Counted from the stretch's first letter, positions 38,901 through 54,000 are shown. The stretch is DNA of 64,000 nucleotides from Opisthocomus hoazin (GCF_030867145.1 NC_134422.1:4423501-4487500); one strand, 5' to 3'. A program made the numbers and translations. Notes: a model not told the origin generated them from the sequence alone.

Positions 38901-41900
38901 CCAAAACTATTTAAATAGGACCCTGACCAAATCAGGATCTAGTGCTAAGATTAGGAGGGGGACAAAAGGCAATGAAAAAGGACATGCTTTGCAGACAGGC
39001 ATCTACTGACAATGCAAAGCAGGCAAAAAGATCCAGATCCAAAAATAAATTTTAAACGTTCTAAGGATTCATACTACTGATTTCTTGGATCTGTTTCATG
39101 CAGGGTATCTGAATTTTAGAGGCACGGAAAGTGTAGGTAGCCAACTCATAACTTCTACCTGCAGTTAAGGGGTTATTTAAAAACAATTTATGGGCCAACA
39201 ATGGGACAAGTAGCTAAAATCATGTATTTACTTGAAGAGCATGTCAGCATGAGGCAAAGCTTTTCTTTCTCAAGAATGCAGCCTTTAGGTGCTATAAGTT
39301 AACACGTAGTGCTCCTGGAAGCACATTATTTTGGATGATACAGAAGAGTATAAATAGAATTAATAAGACAGAATTTTTTTAAAAAAATAGGGGGGGAGGG
39401 AGGTAGGCCGAACGTCAGAAAGTATTTCCTGGTTGTGAGAGTTCCCCTCTGCAAAGCAGATCGACAGGGAGATGTAGTAGGCTGTAGAGTCAGGCTTTCA
39501 CCACTTCCCTCGGGAGATTGTCACTGCGGAGGTTTTAAAAACAAAGCTGAACTCAGCACTAGTAAATATGCTGCAGGGAATAACCCTGTGTTGGGCAAGA
39601 AATGGACAAGATCAATTAATAGATCTCTTCTGTATCTACTTTCTATTATTTCTGACTGTTGGGAAGAAAACTTTGCTAGAGGAAAGACTAAAGCTCCTGC
39701 TGCTCCCCCCCTCCCATCTTTGTCTTTTAAAAAGAGAACAGACTATATCACATTGCAAGCTCATGTCTGAAGCTCTGTTTGTCACAACCACTAAGTCTCT
39801 CCCACCACTTTTGCTCTGCTCACCCTCTGTCCCCACTTATTGAGAAGCACTGGAAAGAATTTCCTGGAGAAGGGAGGAAAGAAAAAAAAAAAAAAGAAAG
39901 ATCTGAATCTCTCATTTCTGATCTTTCCAGGCCCCTTTATAATATTCATCTATTCTGAGCAGCGTTTGACACTTCCTTCCCACCCACCCTCATTAGAAAT
40001 CAGCTTTGGATTGCCTCCTCGTGCTCCTTCTTCAGCCTTAAGGTACACATTACAATTCTATTCTTATCCAGAGCGCAATAGCATCAAACGAAGGAAGCCG
40101 TCAGATGACAGCAAGCAGGCGTCTTGGTAAGCTCCACGCGTGAAGAAATGCACATCTTTTGTTTATGGCTAGCAGGATGAAAGCCACGCAATGGAGCCGG
40201 ACACAAATCCATCAGCCCCTGGGAACACACTACTGCTGAAGCAGCTAACAACGCACCTCCTCGGTGCTGCGTACCACAAGCACATCAAACAAGTCCTTGA
40301 AGTTCAAGATATCTATCCTTACCTTAATAAACCAGGCCTACGATGCTGAAATATCCCCATATAAAGCTTAGGGGTTCAGGGTCACCACTTTGACTCCTCC
40401 AGCACTAAGCTTCATTCTGCAGACAAAATTGGATCAAAATTAGGGCTAACTTCAAAATCAGTATAAATTGTCCCTATGCTCTTTTTGTTAAAATATAAGC
40501 CGTATGTTTAAGGGACTAAAAACAAAACACACGAATTTCTTTCTTTTGGAGAGGCAGAGAGATGAGCCCGTGGCTAGGAACGATGTTCCCCTACGGGCCT
40601 GTGTGCCACAGGGCGACCATGCAGTCACATAGCACAGCCCCACCAGATCAACACACAGGCTTTGATTTTTAAATCAGCTTGATTTAATACGGTGCCAGGT
40701 TCTATTTACTGATGTTTGGTTCAGGAAAGGAAAGAGGCAAAGGGAGACCAGGAGAGAAAGTACGTGGAGAAAATTGAATAACAAAGAGACATTGGCAGAA
40801 AGAAAAGGATGGACACAGGAGGCCCTAATCATCCTCTCTACGTTCTCTCCTTCTCAACTCCCACCCTTATCTCTCCAGCAGGAAAGCAGTAGAGTTGTGT
40901 GGCCTCACTAGTAGGCAAGGCTGGAAGCAAACCTCAGCCCTCCCTGGCTTCTCAACTAAGCACTAGAATAAACCAAAGCAAGGGAAAAACAAGGAAGGAG
41001 GTGAACCTTGGGCTCAGAGAGCAAAAGGGAATGAGGAGGAAGCTCTGCAATGCCTGAAGGCACCCAGGACATAAACGAAAGTAAGAGGAGGTTCCAGTGA
41101 ACAACCTTTCACTGCACCTCCCCTGGGGGTGAATCCCCCCCAGGAAGACCTTGCCCAGATCCATTCCCCTCCCGCCATGGATCAAGGTGGTCAGTTTTGT
41201 CCCCACTGCAGCCTCTGTGGCTGGGAGAAGTAAGGAGAGGCTCACGGGACCAAAGTCCTCCAAGACTTCTAGGTGGAAGGAAAGGTGTTAGAATCACTAT
41301 CCCAGCAAGGTGCTGGCTAGCGTCAACCTCTCAGCTCATGTGAGCAACCTGAATGAACACTTAGCTATCGCAGCAACCTCAGTCCTGCAGCTTCTGGGAA
41401 TGTCCACTTGAGCAATCACTGAGCTGGCAGGCTCAGCACCTTGCCTGAAACCAACAGGATTCATCAGGAGGGCACACGGCTGGGTGCCTTACCTCCACAT
41501 AATACAAGTCCCATCACATTGGATTTCTTCAGAGCAGGATATTCAGCTGGCTGGAACAGCAGCAAACCTCACTATTGAAACCAAACGAAAAAAAGTGTCA
41601 GAGGTGACAAAATTGGTCCTATTTAACACTTTTTTTTGTTTAAAGTCTGTTATCTTGGAAATGCAAGCAGTGATTTTGGACACGAGACCAAGCAGAACGC
41701 AGTGTTGATGCTCTCAGCCATTAGTTTATAAATTGAATAAGATAGATGTGTTCATTCATATGAACTAATGTAGTTTTTCTTATGAAGGTTTCATATTATA
41801 CAAATCCATTAGCATATTTACAAATTAATCTTCCCTTAGGAAGAAAAAAGATCAAAGATTTACAGAAGGAAGTGCTTTATTACTTTTAAACTGCCTTTTT

Positions 41901-44900
41901 TTTTTTTTAAAGAAAGAGAAAAAGAAATGAAGGGAAATTATGTTGAACCATAAATGTTTCTTTATGACTACTGTACAACAGCTTTGTGGGAGATTTAAAT
42001 TTACTAAAGGGCAAGGGGGACTTTAAGCCATCTATATGAGTTCAGTATTAAAAATATATATACATGACAGGTGCCCATATAAGTTCATGCAGTACAAAAT
42101 ATTCCATAAATGAGCTCATTTATCTGAGTAATTTAAAAAGAGCTTCTGCACAAGGGGAGATATTTAGTATGAATTATAGTCCGTTTACCTTTCATAAGTT
42201 TTTTCATCACTTCCCATACCTCCTTTGGTGCTACTGAAAATATCTGTAGTTATCAAGCGTTACATTCAACCTTGCTATTCCGTATTCCCAGGAAAGGCCT
42301 GCTGGTGAAGTGACTCCGTATTCTCTTCAAGATATACAGTTTGTAAAGCCCTACATATACAACTGTTTCTTCTTCTTAGATGCCAGATAAAACAAGATCA
42401 GGCTAAGAAATCTTTTATCTAAGTAAATAACTTGAATAGTAAGACTATTACAGGTTAAAAAAAATCTCTAGGTTTGCCCTTGTCATTTAGATTTGAGTCT
42501 CTTGTAAAAAATTCCTCTTTAGATTTTAAGAATGACTTTGTACTATGGTTGAAAATACTGAGTAGTAGAGCATCAAGGAAATGAAACCTTTAATGATTTA
42601 TTAATAACAGTTTGAGACATTTTTAACTAGTAAAGAGAAATCAGAACACAAAATACAAGATGATCTTCAAAGGATGAAAATAAAATACTATTGGAAAGTT
42701 TTTAAAATAACAGAAAATTTCCAAGGAAAGAAACCACCTGACAACTGAAGTGCATTTTAGGTAGAGCTGCTCCGGCCTTAGGACAGGAGTTCAAACTAGA
42801 CCAATTCTGAAACCTCTCCCAGACGCAAGTTTTGTATTTCTATGCTGAAATGTTTGAAGATCTTATGCAACATATAATTATTTTTTTTTCATACTTTAGG
42901 ATAAATTCTAAAGGAAAACTTCAAGGACATTACAAAGACTAAAGTTAAATCACCGTTCATCAACAGATAAATTCTCATTTCTCATGATCATTACACTCAC
43001 TTAAATATAATTTCTTTCACTTCTTGGAGCTTCCTGAAGAAGTGACATTACATTGAAAAGGGCCAGTATCTGGATAACCTCCACCTTCCTCCTCCTCCTC
43101 TTCACTGCATGCCTGACAACAAACAAAGCCTTTTCACAGCAGGCCAGCTGTGGCTTTACTGTGCTGGAGTCATGGACACAAAGACACCACATACAGAGAG
43201 GTCACTGCCAGGCAGTAAATGGTTTCACAGGAGCTCATAGCAGGAGAGAAAGAGGATCCTAGTAAACATGCTACTAAGACAGCAGAGATTTTAACGCTGT
43301 TCAAGAAGCTGTACGTTCACTCTTCACAGCTTTCATCAGCTAGCGCCTAGCCTAGAGCCTACATGGGAGTCCAAACTAGACCTGTTCTCCTCCCTAACCC
43401 TCCTGTTCTGAAAATCTTCTCCCCTTCCATCCACATTCCAGCTATCTCCATGTAGGACACAGGCCTTGAGCAAGTTTCCAATGAAAGATATATTCTTCCT
43501 CTACTCTGAAATTAATTTCAGTTGTAAAACACCTCCACATTCTCCTGGTTTCATTCAGGCATGCTCTCCTTGAATAACCATGCAACTTCATTTCTTCCTG
43601 TGTTGTTCTCCTCTGCTTTCCTGAAAGCATCAGAGGGAAACTCTCCAGAAGGTTTCTCTGTAATAGTTAGAGGGGAAATTCAGGGTCAATTTTTGTTTTC
43701 CTGCAGACATTGCATTTGGCTATCAGAGTTAGCTGACCATAAGTCTTCAACGTCTCAGTCTACCCATTTGGGAAATCAATAAAAGATAAGACTACGCATG
43801 CTTCAGGGTTATGAGAGTTGGTAAATGTTTCTAAAGTGCTTTGAAAACCTGGAAAAGGTGTAGTGTTTTTCTAATGGCTCTAATGCTTTGCAGTTCTACA
43901 GAATATTTTATTCCAAACATCTCAAGCTTTTACAAATAACTAACCTTAACAGTGACACTCCTACGTGAGGTCTGTAAATAAACAATAATGTCCATGGCAA
44001 TGCTTAGTCCATCATGTCTTAGTTCAAAATGCTAACATCAGATACTGCAATATCAGTCATATAATACACTAGTCCTGCTGAAGTCTAAGACCTTATTGGC
44101 CAGCCTATTCAGTAGAATAATGCTAATTAGTTTAGGGTGGGAGAGCTACGCATTTCTTGAAATTTGGCTCACAAAGGGGCAATGACAAAGAGGCACCTTC
44201 TAGAGCCAACAGGAGATAAGTCAACAACTGAAGTTAAACTACAGAAAAAAGTATATATAGCAACAAAAAAACCCTTAGGACAATGCTCTCTCAAACCAAG
44301 AGGCATTTAAGGTTAACACCTTACACTTCCCAGGAAATCAGCTCTTCAGCCATCACCACCTTGTTAAGGATACTGACTACATCGTAGATGAGAGCAGAAG
44401 TTTTACACCACAAGTTTTTCAGGTGAAAAAGTATGTCATCAATGAAGAAGAATTATAAGCCATTAAACCAGAGTGCATGCTGTGCATGCCTCTTCAATTC
44501 AATATAGGGAATTAAGAAGTCAAATGCCTGTGGCATTAAATATGAATGATGAATGTGAGAAATAAAATAAGTAGGAGAGAAATCTATGTGTTTCATTACA
44601 TGAGGTAGCTGTGCCACTGGCACCTTTTGCTTCTGCAGGAAATAAATGGTCTAAGATTAGAAAGCAAAGAAAAGTCAGCTTATTTTTAAGGAAATTCATA
44701 TAAAATCTTGGCGAGATGAAGAAATAAAATGTTTTCCATTTTTAATATCTTTCTGATAATTTAAAAAAAGATAACAGCGTAGGATATTTTATGAACCAGA
44801 AATTGAGAAGAGTAGCGCACACATCCTTCTTTGTAATGGGCTCCTAAAAGAACAGCCAATATTTAGAAGAGAGAACACAAACTGCAGAAAGAGAAGTGTC

Positions 44901-45794
44901 AGAAGTGACACATTATCTCCTTTTAAGGCATGTGTCTGACTCCTTCTTACAATATGAAGGATAAACAACATGAACCACAAAGTCTTCTGTGTGTATCATA
45001 AAGCACATGGCATGGGAAACCACTTCTTTAGCCCTCTGAAGGAAATGGTTTCTTTCATCTCTGATCAAGTTTCAGAGGTATTATTATTTATGTAGTTACA
45101 CATGCAGGGCTGTGAACTAAATTCACCTCATCATTTTGTACAATAGATGGAAGAATATGTCTACTTCAGCAGTCTCATTGAGACATCTAACTTTTAAAGT
45201 TGTGCCCCCAGATAGTTAGATGTTGTCTGCATCTGGAAAATCACACTTACGTACAGCTAGTGTTAAGCAGAAGTCTATTAATTCACTGAATGTGGTAGAA
45301 CAAGCAACTGTACCCTAGAAGGGAACTGTACTCTAGGACGAGGAAATGGCCAGGTAGCATCTACAGGCACTAACAATGAAAACAAAATAGATAGTTTGAT
45401 TTTTTTCAAGACACTAATGATGGTGGGAGAAGAAAGTCTATGTACCCATCACCAATCTCTCCAGAGCAATTGAAATAAAAACTGAAGGAGTGCTAGGAGT
45501 TTTTAGAAAAAAAATAATGTATTAGTGAGAGGGGAAATGCGTTTGCTAGCCTCTTTCGAGATTATGAGGTTCCAAGACAACATGATATCCAGACAACTGA
45601 ATATCAATAAACTCTAATCCATTTTATCTTACTTCTGAATATTTTTGGACACATAATGAAAACAGCAACTGTTTGAAAGACCTGGAAAAGCGTCTGTTCG
45701 AACTGAGCCAATTTTGAAACTCCTACAGAAGCATGAATTCCTTTGTTGTTGATAAAATGAAATTTTGTTGATTTTAGAGAAGAATGGCATGAAT
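38901..45794. other. Unassigned non-coding DNA
   Basis: No gene or mobile element is recognised in this long stretch. It holds A14 (39882-39895), T13 (41896-41908) and a short (CCT)n run (about 43087-43102). The open frame 39435-39770 (111 codons) and the minus-strand frame 40952-41263 (103 codons) have unrecognised products and are overlapped by frames in other phases. Confidence 0.6.
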
Positions 45795-45833
45795 TATATA
45801 TATATGTATACACACAAGCGCGCACACACACAT
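45795..45833. repeat. Compound (TA)n(CA)n microsatellite
   Basis: A TA run (about 45795-45805), then GTATA, then interrupted CACACA/GCGC/CACACACA. Alternating purine-pyrimidine bases over nearly the whole length make it a potential Z-DNA-forming tract. Confidence 0.85.
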
Positions 45834-47329
45834 AAAGTGCATGGTGTATTTTGGCACACAAGAAGTTTTCTGTTCCATATATTCTCATCTAGATTTTTCT
45901 CAACTTATTTTGAGGCACAGAACATGCGATGTTTGCATCACATGATTTCTTTTTCACTACATTGTTACGTGAGAGATCACAGCGTGGACGGCGTGGATTA
46001 CTTCTCAGTTAGCAGAACTGCTATGGAGGTTGAATCAACAATTTGAACAAGACACTCGCCAATCACAGAGCATCCGACAGTGGGGGTAAATGATACGGGG
46101 ACTCCTTTAAATCACTTGGTATGGTCTGGCTTTGTGCAGGCACCCAGAAAGGGTAGAGTATTACTATTAATCCCCCAAACCTCAGGCATTGCACCTCTGT
46201 AAGGGCGCTGTGTCCTTTTGTGAATTAAATATTTTTTTTGACACTTTGCACGTGCTTTGTTATGGGGACTGGGTCTCTGGAAGTTTTCACAGGCTTCTTT
46301 CGCAAAAGAGCCGTTGTGGGAAAATCACAACTGTCAATCCGTACAGTCCACCACATATATAATGTGGTTGCTGGAATAATCCAGGTGGTACAGGGATCCT
46401 TGAGAATTTCAATATGAATTAATCTTTTTGAAATCAGATTTCTTTCCCCCAGTGCCACAAACTAAAATGATGTAAGTGCAAAATCTCTGTAGTAAATTAG
46501 TGATAAAAGAATAAAACTGTTAAACGAATATATTTTTCATGCTTGAGGGCTGTGTGTTTAACAGTTTTCTAACTGTTCATTCATTTATATAAAAATACTT
46601 TGGTTATTATCTACTTCAGTTGAAATTAGATATTTAATTGACTGGAGGGAATGAAATTCACTCACTTTTAAATAAGGCAATGATTTAAAAATATTCCTGT
46701 AAAGTGATTTGTAAGACCACACCAGCACTAGTTCTTGGCACACGTCCTTGTCTGTGTATATATTTTAAAAGCATGGTTGTTTTTCCAAATGCAGTACTGT
46801 GAGAGCTAACTTCTTCAGAAACATGTTTATCTTAATTAGGAAAGTCAACAGACTTCTAATGGGAAGAAATGCGTATTTTTCTCTGTGGTATCTAAAGCAT
46901 CAAAGGCCTCGTTCTCATGCCAAACCAATCTTCCTTCCTGCCTGCCTTTCAAACCCAGGTGATTGCAGACAGCTGAGCAGACATTTTCCCAAAAGCTTCT
47001 ATTGACCTGGCTCCAGTCCTTTCCCGTGCTCTGTCTCCTTTTCTATCCGCATGTCACTTCTCTTTCTCTTTCTGTGTATTTGTTGTATTTTTGCCTGAGG
47101 AAACCTAGGGATATTCATGGCACTGAGGCAAATAATGTGGAATTAAAAACTAAATTCTTCAGGCCTTATCCTAGCAACAGGACCATCACCATCTGTTCAG
47201 AGGACAGGACTGCCATTATCCAGTGCATTCTTTGTACATACTCCATCACCTGTGAGGAGAAAAACATTGCCCCTTATCCTGGGGTCTTTGTTTAAAAACA
47301 AAGTCGTCTGCTTCTTTCTGCTACCAATA
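45834..47329. other. Unassigned AT-rich DNA
   Basis: No gene is recognised. About 46540-46720 is a particularly AT-rich, non-repetitive stretch that could be a conserved non-coding block. I see nothing decisive in it. Confidence 0.5.
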
Positions 47330-47480
47330 GATTTCATAAATGTGATATACAGTACATTTAAAGGGATTAGGCGGCAATAAAAGCCTTAAAAAAAACTCTA
47401 AGGGACAACATCTGCATGATAAACAACAAAAACAAATATTGTTCATTTTAAACAAATAGTTGAGATTAATTGGCAAAAGT
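47330..47480. promoter_or_regulatory. Candidate regulatory block with OTX/PITX- and HOX-like words
   Basis: GGGATTAG (47363-47370) matches the bicoid-type homeodomain preference used by OTX, PITX and CRX. It is followed two bases later by GGCAATAAAA (47373-47382), which resembles a posterior HOX/CDX site. The two are adjacent in a non-repetitive block without an open frame. The call is speculative. Confidence 0.22.
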
Positions 47481-47939
47481 TCATACAAATTCCTCCATCT
47501 ATTACCAATGTCAGTAATGCAAGAACTACACCTTTGACTTTGGGATAATTTTACAGCAGTAGGAGAATTGCTATTAGGGGTTTTTTTTGATTTGAAGACC
47601 TAATTTAAAATCTGCAATCCCCCACGTGCTGCGAAAGCCATTTTGGCTGCTCACAAACACATCTGTAGCTGAAGTCCCAAAATGTAGAAACAGAAGCTAA
47701 AGGTCTGCACACCTTTTACCTCAGGAAAGTGTGAAGTTGTTCACAGAGCTATAATACACAATAACTTAAATTGAAGTCATCTTCTGCTCTTTAAGGATCA
47801 TACTCTTTATTCCTCATTTATTTCTGCTCTGTATATTTGAACAAGGGGAAAAGCGCTTATGGGAGGGAAGAGGTAAAAATCAGTGAATTAAAAAAAAAAT
47901 TCCTGGAAATCAGAGCCGCAGTCTTGACCTCATATTATG
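47481..47939. other. Unassigned non-coding DNA
   Basis: No gene is recognised. A G4-T8 run lies at 47577-47588 and an A-run near 47889-47898. Confidence 0.5.
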
Positions 47940-48060
47940 TTTTCAGTTAAAAATTATAATTTATAAAAGCTGGTTGACTGGCTGTCTCGGTTGTTTTTAT
48001 GCCACTTACAAACAAAGCTGCAGTCATATTTATTTTTGAGGGCTTACAGACACATTTGTG
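47940..48060. promoter_or_regulatory. Candidate conserved non-coding element with FOX- and SOX/TCF-like words
   Basis: TTGTTTTTATG (47991-48001) is forkhead-like, and AACAAAG (48011-48017) suits SOX or TCF/LEF factors. The block is non-repetitive. An open frame of 68 codons starts at 47999 but has no recognisable product. Regulatory function is inferred from motif texture only. Confidence 0.22.
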
Positions 48061-51000
48061 GTATGTAGCTTGGCAACATAAACTGGTAAAATCTGCCTGC
48101 TCCTACCAAATCTCCAAAGTGCTCATCCCATCCCTTGCAGCAACCACTCCGATAGTCAAGAGTGTTGTATCTTCTCCTCCCAGGGGCAGGAGAAGGGTAG
48201 AGTGAAGCCCCCAGCTCCTGTCAACCCTCACCACCCTCCTTTTCCTCTCCCTAAGACACCAGAGGCAACCGCAGGCCAAGGAGGAGCAAATTCAGTGCAA
48301 AGATTGCACCCTTCATCCAAAGAGTGCAAGAAGGGATGGGGACTCACATCTTCTAATTGCAAGTCAACTCCCTGTACGCCTTCCTGTAGGTTTCTCGTAC
48401 CCAATTTCCACAGCCTTTTTCCCATTTCCAGTTTTGTTGCTTGTCTGAATCAGTTTGCTCCTACTTTGTTGCAGGCTGGAGGCCTGGCAGGAAGAATCTG
48501 CCACCCTACTTTGTGGACCATAGCGTGAGTTCTCCTAGATGAGCATTCAACATCACCCAAACGCAGAGACTAGACCAAGCACATCTCCATTTTCAAGTTG
48601 AAATGCAAGCTTGTTCAGTTTAGTTTTCTCACAAATATTTACAAGGATTGAGAATACAGAAGAATCCAAGGGAAATGAAGGAAAAATAATCTACCATAAA
48701 AAAAAAAGTCTAATAGCCCTAGACTATTAATTTTTTGCACTAATTACTTTCACCCCTTGGTCAGGCAACGACTAATGCTTTGGCTCAGTCAACCAGGTAT
48801 CCAAGTTTAGGGGAGCAAAACAGTCAAAAGCAGAAGTTAAGAAATTCTTCCACCTCAAAGGATTTGGGATACTGTGGAATAAACAATAAAGTCCTAAGCT
48901 TCTATCAAATTCTCTGTAAGCTTATGTGCGAGTCGGAAGCTTCCTCGGAAGCCAGAGGAATACCAGAGGTCCCTCGGCTCAGGGTAGAGGCTGGTGCTTT
49001 CATTTAGCCTGAAAAGATTCAACTTGCTCTCATCTAGGTGGCCTTTGATAGAATGACAATCTGGCCAAATAGGAATGTAATTGTGTTTTTGAAATCATCT
49101 CTCAATGGAAAATGTTTCAAATGGTACTACTTCAGCTGAATTACCCACAGTTTTGTCAACGCTGACAAAAAGATTTATTTTAAAAGCCTTTGAAGCATTG
49201 TTTGGATTTTGGCTTTCTTACCAAACTGCTAAACTTCTCATCTCTACATTCTTGCAATATTTCATGAAAGTAATAAACTGCTGCATGTATTTACAGAACA
49301 AAAATTATGTTGCCCTCACTGTAGAGAATACAAAATACTGGTATTAGTATTCACATGGTCATATAATCATTATGGACCAGCCTTTAAAGACAAATAAAAG
49401 ATAGAAGCATTGTATTTCATATGGAAAAGTGGGGGGTGTCAAGCTGGGGAAGGATAGAATGCAAGTGTACGGTACTGAAAGTAAAACTCATGTTTCAGTA
49501 ACTGATATTTCTAGAAGTGCTAAAGTACAGTACAGAGACAGAATTAATGAGGTCCTCCATTCTTTTCCAGTCAAGGAGGAAATTGTTAGTAATTTAAGAC
49601 AGATAAAGAAATTCACTAATTAAAATATCCTGAGATGAATGGTAGCTTCCAATTATTTTCCTGATTTGACACAATCTGGTAACAGCATAACATAACAATA
49701 TTTTACGCAATATCAAGGGATTTGTTAAAAAGAAAGTACAAACTGAATTGGAATTTTGAGGACAACAACAGAGCACTCGCAGACCAGTCCATCACTAGAT
49801 TCGTTGTACTCCGTAGCTTAAGTGAACACAGAAATTAACAAAGGAAATCTTGATGTTGAGGAATAACTGCCTTCTACTAAGAATAAAGGTTGCAAAGGAG
49901 AATATTAACAGGTAAACCCATCGAAACCATTATCACACCAACTAGATACTGCGCACCTTTTTATTCTGTAGTTTCTACTCGATGTTAGAAGTGCTACTCT
50001 TTTTTTGTACCATCTATGTGTGTTTTATTTCCTATTTCTAAATACCTACACATATAGTAAAGCATCGAGCTGAAGTTTTCCCACTTCAAAATCCATTGCA
50101 AGTGGCAAAACATTTTCCATCCAACCTGATATCTGAATACAAACAGCTATATAAACTCCTTCTCATCTCGAGTGTGATTTAAGACAACACCACAAGAACT
50201 GCCGAGACCCAAGGTCGTTGATAAGTGAACTGAAGTGTCTGTAGGTCTAAAAGTCTGGCTGCTCCAGTAGCACGTGCTGGTGCGACAGGGACCTAGAGGT
50301 CTGCTACCCAGCTAGGAGAGCTCTCACAGCAAAATGTGCTTCAGTTTAGCCACTTAAGCAGTATCTCAGTTTTACCATTAGTAACGTGGATATTAAGCAT
50401 TTGCCTCGATCCTGATGTATTGCCAAGCATTTGTATTTTAGAGGAACATTTTGAAAGCTATAGAGAAATACAGATGATCACTGTGACTATCAAACCAATG
50501 CTTAGCTGCTGTTGTACTATGTAAGCATAATGATAATGGTGAACAGTAAAGACATTTTAAAACCACTCACTACTTCAGTGAGCTGACAGCTTCAGGTTTT
50601 GATTCAGGTCTCTGAGCTCCCCAGCCAATCACTAAGAGAGGAAGTGGGAAAAATAAATATAAAGCTCTTTTCTTTCTATAGCGTTTATTCTGATAAACCT
50701 AATGGTCCTGTAAATTAATAGGGCTCATAAGCAGCAGTATAAGAAAGGGGCAAACAAAGGTAAAACTCTATTAATTAGGGAACTTGTTTCATCGAGGAGA
50801 CCACAAGGACCAAGCGGCAGGAGATAAAAGAGCAGCCGATGGGGTAGGAATCTCAGACAATACGCGGAGGCTGGAAGCCCTGGGCGCTCACCAGAAAGGT
50901 GCCGGTGCATCACTGCCAGCGGGAAGGTGGGAGCCCTGCAAGGCTGGGGCTTGAGGCTAGAGTGGTGTTATCCAGCCATGGCCCAGCAGAAACTGCTTCT

Positions 51001-54000
51001 GTTACTACTGCTAATGATGAATACCATATGCTTGGCGCCTGCTATTATAAAATCAGTTACATTTTTGCTGCCTATGAGTGAATCAACTCTTATTTCATTA
51101 AAATTAGACATTTATGCCTGTGCCTATTTTCACAAAGCTAGTACACGGGCAATAATGCTTTAGAAATGAAATATCCTCCAACTATGTCTTTTTTCACCTT
51201 TCATCATCATCTTATCACCTTGTTCCATCCTGAGCTTTCTTTCAGATACAGCATCTACTCTTTCCCCTCTTCCAGAAAATAATCCTTAAACAGAGAAGAG
51301 AAAGAATGAATATGATCATTCAGATATCTTTTTTTTTTCTCTTTCTGTTACTTTGAACCAGTTCAATTCACAGTAGCTAAAAAAATGTGTGATTTGTTGC
51401 CTGGATTTGGAAAAACCCACCTTTATACCCAGGGGAAAAAACATTCGCTGTACATATCTAATTTTATTCAGCCTCCTGCTATATGAAGAATCAGCTGTTT
51501 TATTAAAATCATTTTGGCCATCACTTATTAATTTGTCAGTGGAAAGGAACTTAATGGATCCATTTATTTCCATTTATAACTTCACATCCAAACAACTTAT
51601 TTTTAGGTGCCACTAAAGGGGATCAAATCAATGAAGATGCAGTTGATTTAGTTAACATGCACCCTACAGGCCTATCTGGTCAAATACTGTAGGAATATTT
51701 TAAGTTTCGCTATTTAAAACTGTTGCCCTCACAACAGCTTACTCTCTGAAGGTGTGAAACAGAAAAAGACACTGCTTTTATTTTATTTTTTAATCAACAT
51801 TCCCCTTTGTTTTGTTAGTAAATTATCATATATGTAAGTATTGTAACAGGCCTTAGCTGCCATACGGTCATTCAACCACAAAAGCAGAGCTAATTTCAGA
51901 TTTTACCACACCTTCTTCTACTTCTGGGGTTTCACTAAGATCAGTATTACCAGGCTCCTGTCAAGTGAAGCAAAGCTCTCGGGGAGCATCACAGTGTCAG
52001 CACAGGTAGAGGGAGAGTGACACAACTGAATGTCACAAAAGACCCCTTCTTCATTCTCCTTCTGACAAAAGAAATCCACATATTGTTTCAAAGCTTGCTA
52101 TAAAAGGAAAACTGGAAAAAAAAAAAAAAAGAGGACTGGCAGCAAGTCCTTAACATAAAGACAACCCATTGCAGCACCTCTCCCTATTTATTTTATGCCA
52201 AAACGATTTCCTATCCACCTGTTCACAAAAAAAGATAGAGCTAAAAGTATCCAGTTATTGTGAATTACAGTTGCATGGAAAACTAATACCTTGGCACGCA
52301 GCCTGTAGGAAAAAAGAACACAATATATTACTTCCGTCATACATGTAAGAACTACAGGGGATCGTTTTCCTACACTTGAATAGGCCACTGTTAGCGATCA
52401 GCAGTTGTTTGGCCAAATTAACCCCAGGTCTACCTCCAAAATTATTATGATTGCATGTTATAATTAACGATGACTCTAAGGATATTAGGCTCAGAAGGGG
52501 TTTTGTTTTTTTTGAATGAATGATGGATTCATTCCATTCCAGGGTAGGTGTTCACGGCATGCTTTTGGCTTATGCATCTACATGAAACCCTTAAGATAAT
52601 CTCACAGCTGATGATAAATATGGAGAAAAGGGAAAGGGAGGGGAGTTCCTTCCGGATTCTGATCTTGTTTCTTCCATTATGGAATGAAATTACCTCAACA
52701 CTTTTTGGTTGAACTTGAGTCTATCATTTTAATTTAACGTATGTGAACAGTCATTGTGAAGCCTAGATCGGAGTAATAGACTGGCAAGTATAATACTGGT
52801 GTCTACAGGCAGCAGGGAATGTCAACAGCAGGCATTTATGACACTTCTATGTGCCTTAGTAAAACATTTGGAAGTTTTACACATGTATAACAAATGGAAA
52901 AAGAAGAAAGCGAGGTCTAAACCACCAGACCAAATCTGAGCCCTGACTACAAAGTTCAGGAGTGAGCAACTACAGATCTAGATCTTGTCTGTCACCAGTC
53001 ACTACCTCTAAAATAAACCAGCACCTGAAGTCACATTCCTTGAAGTTAAGGACTTTTGAACTTTGGCTCCCATTTTAAAACTAGTCTACAATCTGTTTTT
53101 GTCCTCCCACTCCCCTCTCCCTCTGAAAAGACCCCCACAAAGAGCAGTTCGAAAACTCGAGGAGTTTGGAGCTTAATCAGTAAACAGCCTCAAATGTAGC
53201 GCCGGCTTCCGATCTAAGCTGTGAGGGGTGGCAGGATTAAGCTCTACAAACCCGAAATACAACAAGAGTTTACTCCTCAACCAACTTTCCATTTGTGTTT
53301 AAACCTCCGAAGTGAGAAAGAACATAACAAGAGGCAGGGCTGTAGCTAACTCATTCCTGGACAACCATTCAAAACAAAGTGGGGATTTTTTCTCCCCCAA
53401 AAATACATTACTTCCCCTTGATCCAAAAGCAAAGACAAATGCACAAAAGACATGACCCCTGAAGTGGTTTCTCTAATTCTGAAAGTGATCTTCCTCGAGA
53501 TCCCCCCTTCTGTCACCGCAGATTTGCAAAGGTACAGTTCACCCATGAAGAACCACACAAAGAATCTGCCGTCATGGCACAAAAGTTCTCAAGCTAATGA
53601 CCTTTGTTAGAGTACTCAATGTACCATATACCTGGTGATGGGTTGACAACTGCGTTATTGCATGTGCAAAGCATGACCTTCAGCACTGTTCTATCGAGAG
53701 ACTTGTGTGTATTTTTAGAGGGAAAATCAACTAGTTACTAGATTATTTTTTTTTTCTTTTTTTCTTCCCCCTCAATGATTAGTTGCTCTCCATGGGTAAC
53801 TTCAGAAGAATTCCTTCTAGTGTCACAAAAGAGCAGATTAAAAGTTCTTTCTCTGTGAGGCTGTCGGTTACGAACGCGAAGACTCAAATCAACAGCTCAA
53901 GACTGATCTTTGTCACCAACAGAAATTTTGGCCTATGACACAATTACCCTTCACCTGTTACTGGTAGTAACTGATAAAAATCAGATCTCTGCTCACTATT

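Noticed and set aside
45700..45720. GTTCGAACTG resembling a tRNA B box
   Set aside because: No A box at proper distance, no acceptor stem and no terminator; chance match.
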